A stretch of DNA of 64,000 bases, from contig NZ_JABVXF010000002.1 in assembly GCF_013349995.1 (NCBI RefSeq), positions 1 through 64,000 of the forward strand, written 5' to 3'. The position numbers were made by a program, and so were the translations under genes. Within the stretch, counting starts at the first letter, position 1; each line of letters begins with the position of its first letter. This DNA is from Pseudoalteromonas sp. 0303. Its GTDB lineage: Bacteria; Pseudomonadota; Gammaproteobacteria; Enterobacterales; Alteromonadaceae. The notes under the pieces are model-generated. The model did no database searches. It was not told the origin of the DNA and saw only the letters and a program-made list of their open reading frames with translations. Positions 19,312 through 27,167 of the stretch are shown here, piece by piece.

Positions 19312-21156
19312 CTATAAACTACCGCGAGCAAATTTAAATGCGGCCGCTTGCTGTGCCTGTTTAACCAAATAAAATGCTTCTTTTAATTGATGTCGCTCTA
19401 ATGAATTCAACGCATTTGGGTTAATACAGTTGCTAGGCAATCCCTCTTCGTTAATTTGCGTACCTAAACGCAGCTGGGTTAAAAAGCGCCAACAGTCTTT
19501 TAGGTTATATAAGTCATCTTTATTGAGTAGCGAAAACTTCATTAACGCATCAATACGCTCTTGCGTATTAGCGCGTTGAATACCCGCTTTAAGGGAATAT
19601 AAACGCACTATGTCGTTGATGATCACCACACCGCGTTTTTTTAAGTCGAGGTACTTATGCTGTTTTTCGTCAGTTTCTAATTTAAATTGATTAAACAAAC
19701 CAATGGGCACTGGGGTATTTTTAATGTCGCTCGCCATAGCTGCATAGAATAAGTCATTTTTAGAAATGCGTTTTAGCTGCTCACAAAAGCGCGCATATAA
19801 AGTAGTGGAACCTTCAATAAACCGTAAATCAAAAAATATCTTACAATTGAGCATCGCCTCTGGTGTGGGTGAGGTGATCCACTTATGAAACTTTTCTGTC
19901 CAATCGTTAATGCCCATTCGACACGCTGCATTGCTCGCCATAATATTGCCAGGGCAACGTTTTATACCGCACTCAATTAAATGCTCACAGACATACTCGC
20001 CCATGCGTTTAAAGTAATCTTGTTGTTCTTCTGTTAAATCATCAGGTAGCAACAGGCCATTATCTTGGTCTGAATGCAGCGTTTGTTCTTCCCTTGCTTG
20101 TGAACCAAAACAAATAAAACTAAAGCTGGTTGGTGCCGCGCCATTATCTTCTTGAAATAAACGGATCAAACGCGAAGTCAGTGCATCGGTTAAACCACTT
20201 AATAATTTACCAATCAAGGAGATATCATCAATATTGTTCGAAAAGCCTTTTAATAAACCGGGTATCTCTTGCGAATAACGTTTTAAGTCAACCACGCTAT
20301 GCGCTTTATAAATTCGTCCAATCAATTGTACTGGGTCGCTTTTTTGCTGACGCAGTAAATCAGTACTGGTGAGCATACCAAGCGGTTTGTGATGTTCATC
20401 AAGCACAGGTAAATGGTGAATATTGTGCTTAAGCATTAAGTGTAGCGCCGAAAACACGCGGTTATTTTCAAAAATAAACTTGGGTTTACACGTCATGATG
20501 CTACTTACTGACTCTTGAGGGTCAACCTCATCGGCCAATACGCGATTGCGCAAGTCTCTGTCGGTGACAACCCCAACGAGGCGATCATGTTCAGTTAGCA
20601 TAATCGACGAAACACCCTGTTGTTTCATTTTTTTAGCGGTTTGACGAATACTTGCATCTGGCGCCAAGGTGACGGCTTTGCGATTCATCAATTCGCAAAT
20701 TTTCTTCTCCGACCAACTGTCGTTTTGACTTTTATAATGAGAAGACAATAAACGGTTTTTGTGGGCGCGAACAAAGTATTGCTCAAACACTTTATACTCA
20801 CGGCGTAAGTAATCAAATGCCGCTTGGTTTAGCATGTAAACAATGCCTTCCTTTTGCACTGAAATGCTATTTTGAATCGCTTCGCCAGTTAACAGTGAAG
20901 GAAAACCAAAGTAATCGCCACTCGATAACTTAGTAATCACATCGCCTTTTGGGTCGACTAAATCATAATCGCCAGAGCGAATTAAAAATAATCTGAGATT
21001 ATCTGAACTTAACCACTGATTTTGATTCTCACGGGTCAGATAAATAATATCGAGATGGTTTACAAAATACTCACTGGCAGCGCCATCAAGCTGATTAAAT
21101 GGCGTTTGTTGCATCACAAATTGGGCGACTTCCTGTTGCTCGGTATTCATGGTCAT
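19312..21156 (-). CDS. cNMP-binding / CBS-pair / DUF294 nucleotidyltransferase-like protein
   Basis: The 614-residue protein has an N-terminal cyclic-nucleotide-binding fold (about 15-130), two CBS domains (about 155-275) and a DUF294 nucleotidyltransferase domain with FGSQAREEQTLHSDQDNG (the GS...DxD signature, near 350-370). A helical DUF294 C-terminal domain (about 475-610) completes it. This architecture resembles the GlnD nucleotidyltransferase core with sensory domains in front, so ligand-controlled nucleotidylation is possible but unproven. It is encoded between actP and the exonuclease. ATG 21156 or 21150 could be the start. Confidence 0.85.
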   Translation of the reverse strand: MTMNTEQQEVAQFVMQQTPFNQLDGAASEYFVNHLDIIYLTRENQNQWLSSDNLRLFLIRSGDYDLVDPKGDVITKLSSGDYFGFPSLLTGEAIQNSISVQKEGIVYMLNQAAFDYLRREYKVFEQYFVRAHKNRLLSSHYKSQNDSWSEKKICELMNRKAVTLAPDASIRQTAKKMKQQGVSSIMLTEHDRLVGVVTDRDLRNRVLADEVDPQESVSSIMTCKPKFIFENNRVFSALHLMLKHNIHHLPVLDEHHKPLGMLTSTDLLRQQKSDPVQLIGRIYKAHSVVDLKRYSQEIPGLLKGFSNNIDDISLIGKLLSGLTDALTSRLIRLFQEDNGAAPTSFSFICFGSQAREEQTLHSDQDNGLLLPDDLTEEQQDYFKRMGEYVCEHLIECGIKRCPGNIMASNAACRMGINDWTEKFHKWITSPTPEAMLNCKIFFDLRFIEGSTTLYARFCEQLKRISKNDLFYAAMASDIKNTPVPIGLFNQFKLETDEKQHKYLDLKKRGVVIINDIVRLYSLKAGIQRANTQERIDALMKFSLLNKDDLYNLKDCWRFLTQLRLGTQINEEGLPSNCINPNALNSLERHQLKEAFYLVKQAQQAAAFKFARGSL

Positions 21157-21208
21157 TCTCGCTATAAAATAGAGACAATATCTACACTACCCCTGTTTGA
21201 AATAAATA

Positions 21209-21234
21209 AAAAGCCCGACTTAAGTCGGGCTTTT
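21209..21234 (-). terminator. Terminator after actP
   Basis: A perfect palindrome, AAAAGCCCGACTT / AAGTCGGGCTTTT, sits between the actP stop and the DUF294 start. Read-through or a separate promoter must feed the DUF294 and exonuclease genes. Confidence 0.8.
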
Positions 21235-21269
21235 GAACTTCAAGAGTGTGTTCTTATAAAATGGTTTTA

Positions 21270-22994
21270 TTAGTGCGCGTGTGCTGCGCTCGAACCTTTA
21301 GGATTACGGATACCTTCAACCATTTCTTGGATTTCAACTGGTGTTTCAGCCGTTAGTTTAAGTACGATAGCTGCAACCACAAAGTTAACTATCATACCAA
21401 TTAGACCGATACCCTCTGGTGAGATACCAAATAACCAGTTTGCAGGTGCATTCAATTCAGGGCTTACGAACTTGAAGTAGATAATATAAGCCGCTGTAAA
21501 TGTAATACCTGTCACCATACCCGCAATCGCACCTTCTTTATTCATCTTCTTAGAGAAGATACCCATAATGATGGCTGGGAAGAAGCTCGCCGCTGCTAAG
21601 CCGAAGGCAAAGGCAACAACCGAGGCCACGAATCCTGGCGGGTTAATACCAAAGTAAGCTGAAATTACAATCGCTATCATCGCAGCTAGGCGCGCTGCTA
21701 GTAGCTCTTGTTTGTCACTTATATCTGGTTTTAAGGTGCGTTTTAATAAGTCATGCGATACCGAGGTCGAGATCACCAATAGTAAGCCTGCTGTTGTTGA
21801 TAGCGCTGCTGCGATACCACCTGCTGCTACTAATGCAATCACCCATGCTGGTAAGTCTGCAATCTCAGGGTTTGCAAGTACCATGATGTCGCGGTCAACT
21901 TTAACTTCGTTTGCGCTGTTTGGATCATCAATCTTACCTGCTGAGTAGAACATTTTGCCGTCACCATTTTTATCGTTAAAGGTGATTAGGCCTGTTCTTT
22001 CCCAGTTTTTAACCCAAGCTGGTGCTTCTGCGTACTCTGTACCGCTACCATCTTTACCGTTAATTGTATCAATCATGTTTACACGAGCGAATGACGCTAC
22101 AGCAGGTGCTGTTGTATAAACAACTGCAATGAAAACAAGTGTCCATGCAGCTGAGATACGCGTGTCTTTAACACGTGGAACAGTGAAGAAACGAACGATT
22201 ACGTGCGGTAAACCTGCAGTACCAACCATTAGCGCGCCTGTGATTGCGAATACATCAATCATGCTCTTCGAGCCTTCGGTGTACTGCGCAAAGCCAAGCT
22301 CAGTACTGAGCCCGTCTAATTTATCGAGTACAAACTGTCCTGAGCCATCGCTAAGCGTTGCACCAAAACCTGTTTGTGGGAAGAAGTGACCTGTCATCAT
22401 CATTGAAATGAAGATTGCTGGAACAAGGTAAGCAAATACTAGTACACAGTACTGAGCGACTTGCGTATATGTAATCCCCTTCATACCGCCTAATACAGCG
22501 TAGAAGAATACAATCACCATACCAATGTAAACACCGGTCTCAATATCTACTTCTAAGAAGCGAGAGAAAACTACGCCCACACCACGCATTTGACCTGCGA
22601 TGTATGTGAAACAGATAAAGATGGCACATAAAATTGCAACAACACGTGCAGCTTGTGAGTAATAACGGTCACCGATGAAATCTGGCACCGTGAACTTACC
22701 AAACTTACGTAGATAAGGAGCTAAACAAAGTGCAAGTAGTACATAACCACCTGTCCAACCCATTAGATATACACCACCGTCATAGCCCGCAAACGAGATA
22801 ATACCCGCCATTGAGATAAACGATGCCGCACTCATCCAGTCAGCAGCAGTTGCCATACCATTTGCTAGCGGCGGTACACCGCCCCCTGCAACGTAGAACT
22901 CATTTGTTGACCCAGCACGAGCCCAGATTGCGATGCCGATATAAAGCGCGAAGCTTAAACCGACGATAATAAATGTGAGTGTTTGAACATCCAT
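21270..22994 (-). CDS. actP: Cation/acetate symporter ActP
   Basis: Sodium:solute symporter family (SLC5-like) importer of acetate and glycolate. The 574-residue protein has about 13 membrane segments, with AGGGVPPLANGMATAADWMSA near the N-terminus, LGGMKGITYTQVAQY and VGTAGLPHVIVRFFTV. A hydrophilic insertion of about 80 residues near 300-380 contains DKNGDGK, an EF-hand-like loop, and explains the length above E. coli ActP (549). DUF4212 precedes it by 10 bases on the same strand; crbS is divergent. Control by CrbR is inferred. Confidence 0.95.
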   Translation of the reverse strand: MDVQTLTFIIVGLSFALYIGIAIWARAGSTNEFYVAGGGVPPLANGMATAADWMSAASFISMAGIISFAGYDGGVYLMGWTGGYVLLALCLAPYLRKFGKFTVPDFIGDRYYSQAARVVAILCAIFICFTYIAGQMRGVGVVFSRFLEVDIETGVYIGMVIVFFYAVLGGMKGITYTQVAQYCVLVFAYLVPAIFISMMMTGHFFPQTGFGATLSDGSGQFVLDKLDGLSTELGFAQYTEGSKSMIDVFAITGALMVGTAGLPHVIVRFFTVPRVKDTRISAAWTLVFIAVVYTTAPAVASFARVNMIDTINGKDGSGTEYAEAPAWVKNWERTGLITFNDKNGDGKMFYSAGKIDDPNSANEVKVDRDIMVLANPEIADLPAWVIALVAAGGIAAALSTTAGLLLVISTSVSHDLLKRTLKPDISDKQELLAARLAAMIAIVISAYFGINPPGFVASVVAFAFGLAAASFFPAIIMGIFSKKMNKEGAIAGMVTGITFTAAYIIYFKFVSPELNAPANWLFGISPEGIGLIGMIVNFVVAAIVLKLTAETPVEIQEMVEGIRNPKGSSAAHAH

Positions 22995-23004
22995 TGCTTA
23001 GCTC

Positions 23005-23268
23005 CTATTCGTCTACGCCATATTTTTTATCTAACGTATTCATTTTGAAAACGTAAACAAAAATCAAAGCAACAAAGGTGTAAATAGCGCCTTGCTGGGA
23101 GAACCAGAAGCCGAGTTTAAACCCAAAGAAACGTATCTCGTTAAGTACGTCTACCAGTAAAATGCCGAAGCCAAATGACACGACAAACCAAATTGCTAAT
23201 AATTTAAATAGCAGTGCGAGGTTTTCCGCCCAATAAGCTTTTGCTTGTTCTTCATCTTTAAAAGCCAT
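23005..23268 (-). CDS. DUF4212 small membrane subunit, partner of ActP
   Basis: The 87-residue protein has two membrane segments (about 22-45 and 58-80) and the family pattern EQAKAYWAENL near the N-terminus, with a GIL motif in the first span. DUF4212 genes are regularly found directly upstream of SSS-family acetate transporters; here the spacing to actP is 10 bases. It probably assists or forms part of the transporter. The CDS begins the divergent unit opposite crbS. Confidence 0.92.
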   Translation of the reverse strand: MAFKDEEQAKAYWAENLALLFKLLAIWFVVSFGFGILLVDVLNEIRFFGFKLGFWFSQQGAIYTFVALIFVYVFKMNTLDKKYGVDE

Positions 23269-23655
23269 TTTTTATCCCCTTATGCATTACAAGAAAGTAA
23301 TGAGTGGTATTAGTTGTCATTAACTAAGTTAGCAAGGGTTCTGATTTATGGAATTGAGACCATAGTCGTAACAGCTGGTTTACGTTTACGTAAACTGCAA
23401 AACACCATTTGTTAATGGATGGTAAAAAACAATAGTTAACAACAACTTAACCTATAAAGATAAATTTGCGAAATAGCGAAAATAGTAAAAACGAATGATC
23501 TGCGACATTAGTCTAATAAAGATACATAAAACAGTACTATTCATTAATTTTCAATAACTTGCATTTCATTAATTATTATTACAAAAAATCTTGCCATCGA
23601 AATCGCGCATAATTCTGGTAAGGTAGTGTTATTACAATAATTACTGAATTTAAAC
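23269..23655. promoter_or_regulatory. Divergent control region of DUF4212-actP and crbS
   Basis: This 387-base AT-rich region separates the two transcripts. It contains a 12-bp palindrome GTTTACGTAAAC at 23384-23395 and TTAGTCTAATA at 23508-23518. The second motif recurs upstream of acs at 35293-35303. It is proposed as a CrbR operator. No coding frame is evident. Confidence 0.5.
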
Positions 23656-26600
23656 ATGACAGCTGCGCTTTTATTTGTTGCACTCGCCTATATTGGCGTG
23701 TTGTTTTGGTTGGCAAATTGGGGAGACAAAACCACTCCTCTTGCTAAAAGAATTAGTCACCACCCATTTGTTTATTCTTTTTCATTAGGGATTTACTGTA
23801 CGTCTTGGACCTACTACGGTTCAGTTGGTACAGCAGCCACCAGCAGTTGGAATTACTTACCTATTTTAATCGGCCCTGCGTTGCTTTTTTTCTTTGGCCA
23901 AGGGTTTTTACGCAAATTAGTACTGGTCAGTAAAAAACAAAATATTACTACCATCGCCGACTTTATTTCAGCTCGCTATGGTAAACGGCAAACCACCGCC
24001 ATTATGGTGACAATTATCGCTTTATTGGCGACGATTCCGTATATCGCTCTGCAATTAAAAGCACTGAGTAGCAGCTTCTTACTGCTGCAAAACGACGATC
24101 GTATTTCTGGCTCTGTGCTGGCCCTTTCGGCAACACTCATTATGGCGATGTTTGCGATATTCTTTGGTACTCGTAAAGTCGATGTAACCGAATATCGCTC
24201 AGGGCTAATGCTCGCTGTCGCCTTTGAATCTATGATTAAGTTATTAGCTTTGGTGGCCGTTGCTGGGCTTGCTTTATACACATTATTTAATTTAACTACG
24301 GTGCAGACCGAGCAGCTAACGGGCTCAATTTGGCAACATTGGCAGAACTTCGACTTTTTTAGCTTTAACTTTATCGGCCAGTCATTAATGGCCGCAGCGG
24401 CGATTATCTGTTTGCCAAGGCAATTCCACGTAACTGTGGTCGATAACCAAGATAAACGCCACCTTTATACAGCCCGCTGGGCATTCCCCCTGTATTTGTT
24501 ACTAACTGCTGCAATGATTTTCCCTATTGCAACGGCAGCTATTCACCCAGGCATTGGCAGTGGCTTCTCACCAGATAGTTTTGTATTAGCCCTACCGCTG
24601 ATGCACGAAAACGCCTTTTTAACGACCTTTGTATTTATCGGCGGTCTATCAGCGGCTACGGCGATGATTGTTGTAGCCACACTCACGCTCAGTACCATGA
24701 TTTCAAACGATGTAGTGTTGCCGTTAATGCTGCGTCGTAAGTTTAAACGTAACCTCATTACTAGCAGCTATAAGTCGCAAATCCTGTTAGTGAGACGCTT
24801 CACAATTGCTGGCATTTTGATTTTGTCGTATTTCTACCAGCAATGGTTTGGCCATGGTAAAGCGCTGGCTAGTATGGGTTTAGTGGCCTTTTCTTTGGTA
24901 TCGCAATTACTCCCAGCTATTGTTGGCGGCTTATACTGGCGAAAAGGCCATGCTTATGGTGTTTATGCTGGGTTATTAGCAGGCTTTATTTGCTGGGTTT
25001 TGTTCTTAATGCTGCCTATTTTAGATGCAGGCAATACCTTAAACGCAGAGCTGCAACAAACACTTATTACTCGTGGCACCCTAATCGCCTTATTTGCCAA
25101 TATTGGCTGTTACATAAGTTTTTCGCTCGGTGCAGATGAGCGTTTAATTGATAAAATTCAAGCAGCTGCTTTTGTAAATCCAAAAGAGCAAGCGGTATTC
25201 GCCAGACGTTTAAATAAAAACGTAAAAGCCACTGTTTACGACTTTAAAGTACTGCTACAAACCTTCTTAGGTGTGCAGCGCTCGCAGCAAGTGCTGGCTC
25301 ACTTTGCGTTGTCGCATAACTTAGATGACAACAACGCGCACCCAGAACCTGAGTTTATTGCTTATTGTGAGCGCGCCTTAACCGGTGTACTTGGCGCCTC
25401 TTCAGCACAAGCGCTGATCCACACGGTTGCTTCTGGTAAACGTATGGCCTTTGAAGAAGTGGTTAACTTTTTTGATGAAACCACACAAGCCCTGCAATTT
25501 AATCAAAACTTATTATTTACCTCTCTCGAAAACCTCAGCCATGGTATTTCGGTTGTTGATAAAGAACTTAATTTAGTGGCGTGGAATAAGCGCTACGCAG
25601 AAATGTTTGCTTACCCAGATGACTTTCTCGAAGTAGGCCAACCAATTGAAGATGTGCTTAGATACAATGCCGAGCGCGGTGAATGTGGCCCCGGTGAAGT
25701 TGAACGCCATGTAGAAAAGCGCGTGCAGCATCTTAAAAACGGCACGCCCCATCACTTTATTCGTCACCGCCGTAATGGCCAAGTGTTCGAAATGATTGGT
25801 AACCCACTGCCTGATGGCGGCTTTGTGACAAGTTTCTCTGATATTACCACGCATATCGAAACGCAAAATGCGCTTGAAGAAGTAAACATGGATCTTGAAA
25901 ACCGTATTGAAGCGCGTACTCAAGAAATCCGTACTATCAATAAAGATTTACAAGCACAAATCGATAGCCGAGTACAAACTGAGCAAGCACTTACTTTAGC
26001 TAAAAAAGAGGCAGAACAAGCTAATGACAGTAAAACGCGATTTTTAGCCTTGGCTAGCCATGATATTTTACAACCGCTGAATGCGGCGCGCCTGTACCTT
26101 GCTGCTATTGATGATAAAACCCTTTCGAGCAACAACTTAAATAACTTTGAAAAGCTGGGTGCAAGCTTAGATTCAACGGTGCATTTGATGTCGGCGCTGT
26201 TAGAAATTGCCAAGCTCGAACAAGGAGCAATGACCCCTACTCCGCGTCACTTTAGTATTGATGATATACTTGCCCCGCTGAAAAATGAATACGCCATTAT
26301 GTCGAGCGAAAAAGGCTTAAAACTGACGGTACGTTCAAAAGGAGTTATCGTTCACAGTGATATCACTTATTTACGACGAATTATTCAAAACTTGGTGTCA
26401 AATGCGGTTAAATACACCGATAGTGGCCGAGTTTTAATTGCTTGTCGCAAACGCAAACATCATTTACGGATTGAAGTATGGGACACAGGCCCCGGCATTA
26501 CAGAAGTAGAGCAAGCGAAAATCTTCAATGACTTTTACCGTATTGAAGCGGGAGATAACAAAGGGGTTGGCCTTGGCTTAGGAGTTGTAAAACGAATGGC

Positions 26601-27096
26601 CGACTTACTCTCTTTACGTTTAGATGTCAGTTCAACGCCTGGCAAAGGTAGCCGCTTTAGTATTGAAGTACCTTATGGTGAAAGCCAATTTATTCAACAA
26701 AAAGATACGCCTAAAAAAGGGGTTGAGAACCGCAGTGCGATGAACATTATTGCAGTGGATGATGACCCTGAAAACCTTAATGCCATGGCAAGCCTATTGC
26801 AAAAGTGGCAGGCAAATTATCAGCTCTTTGATCAAGTTGAAACCGTGATGGCCTATGCCAAAGAGCACCGAGCGCCCGATGTGATCTTAATGGATTACCA
26901 GCTGGGTCATGATTGCGATGGCATAACCCTTATTAAAACCCTAAGAGAAATTTGGCAAAGTCCAGTGCCTGCCATTTTAATCACAGCGGTGCGTGATGAA
27001 GCCCTAAAACAGCAAACCAAAGAAGAACAAATTCATTACCTTAGTAAACCCGTTAAGCCCGCAAAACTCAAAGCACTGCTTAATCACAGTACTTAA
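23656..27096 (+). CDS. crbS: Hybrid sensor kinase CrbS (SLC5-like transporter fused to histidine kinase)
   Basis: The 1146-residue protein begins with about 13 membrane segments of SSS/SLC5 type (about 1-490), then a linker (STAC-like region), a PAS domain (about 620-740), a coiled coil, a phosphoacceptor H802 in ASHDILQPLNAARL, an HATPase domain (NLVSNAVKYT, DTGPGI, GLGLGVV) and a receiver domain with D1080 (LMDYQLGH). CrbS-type kinases detect acetate-linked conditions and work with the LuxR-type regulator CrbR to induce acs. It is divergent from DUF4212-actP. No clear Shine-Dalgarno precedes the ATG. Confidence 0.9.
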   Translation: MTAALLFVALAYIGVLFWLANWGDKTTPLAKRISHHPFVYSFSLGIYCTSWTYYGSVGTAATSSWNYLPILIGPALLFFFGQGFLRKLVLVSKKQNITTIADFISARYGKRQTTAIMVTIIALLATIPYIALQLKALSSSFLLLQNDDRISGSVLALSATLIMAMFAIFFGTRKVDVTEYRSGLMLAVAFESMIKLLALVAVAGLALYTLFNLTTVQTEQLTGSIWQHWQNFDFFSFNFIGQSLMAAAAIICLPRQFHVTVVDNQDKRHLYTARWAFPLYLLLTAAMIFPIATAAIHPGIGSGFSPDSFVLALPLMHENAFLTTFVFIGGLSAATAMIVVATLTLSTMISNDVVLPLMLRRKFKRNLITSSYKSQILLVRRFTIAGILILSYFYQQWFGHGKALASMGLVAFSLVSQLLPAIVGGLYWRKGHAYGVYAGLLAGFICWVLFLMLPILDAGNTLNAELQQTLITRGTLIALFANIGCYISFSLGADERLIDKIQAAAFVNPKEQAVFARRLNKNVKATVYDFKVLLQTFLGVQRSQQVLAHFALSHNLDDNNAHPEPEFIAYCERALTGVLGASSAQALIHTVASGKRMAFEEVVNFFDETTQALQFNQNLLFTSLENLSHGISVVDKELNLVAWNKRYAEMFAYPDDFLEVGQPIEDVLRYNAERGECGPGEVERHVEKRVQHLKNGTPHHFIRHRRNGQVFEMIGNPLPDGGFVTSFSDITTHIETQNALEEVNMDLENRIEARTQEIRTINKDLQAQIDSRVQTEQALTLAKKEAEQANDSKTRFLALASHDILQPLNAARLYLAAIDDKTLSSNNLNNFEKLGASLDSTVHLMSALLEIAKLEQGAMTPTPRHFSIDDILAPLKNEYAIMSSEKGLKLTVRSKGVIVHSDITYLRRIIQNLVSNAVKYTDSGRVLIACRKRKHHLRIEVWDTGPGITEVEQAKIFNDFYRIEAGDNKGVGLGLGVVKRMADLLSLRLDVSSTPGKGSRFSIEVPYGESQFIQQKDTPKKGVENRSAMNIIAVDDDPENLNAMASLLQKWQANYQLFDQVETVMAYAKEHRAPDVILMDYQLGHDCDGITLIKTLREIWQSPVPAILITAVRDEALKQQTKEEQIHYLSKPVKPAKLKALLNHST

Positions 27097-27130
27097 CAAT
27101 AGTGCTTAACCAACGTATTTAACAACACCG

Positions 27131-27167
27131 ATTTAAGGCAAAGCAGTAGGCTTTGCCTTAAATTTTT
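27131..27167 (+). terminator. Terminator of crbS overlapping the end of a convergent gene
   Basis: A perfect 13-bp stem ATTTAAGGCAAAG / CTTTGCCTTAAAT with a seven-base loop, followed by TTTT. The stem lies within the last codons of the convergent DUF2339 gene. Confidence 0.75.

Noticed and set aside
25573..25923. A 116-codon minus-strand frame
   Set aside because: Antisense to the PAS region of crbS with no ribosome site or known domain.
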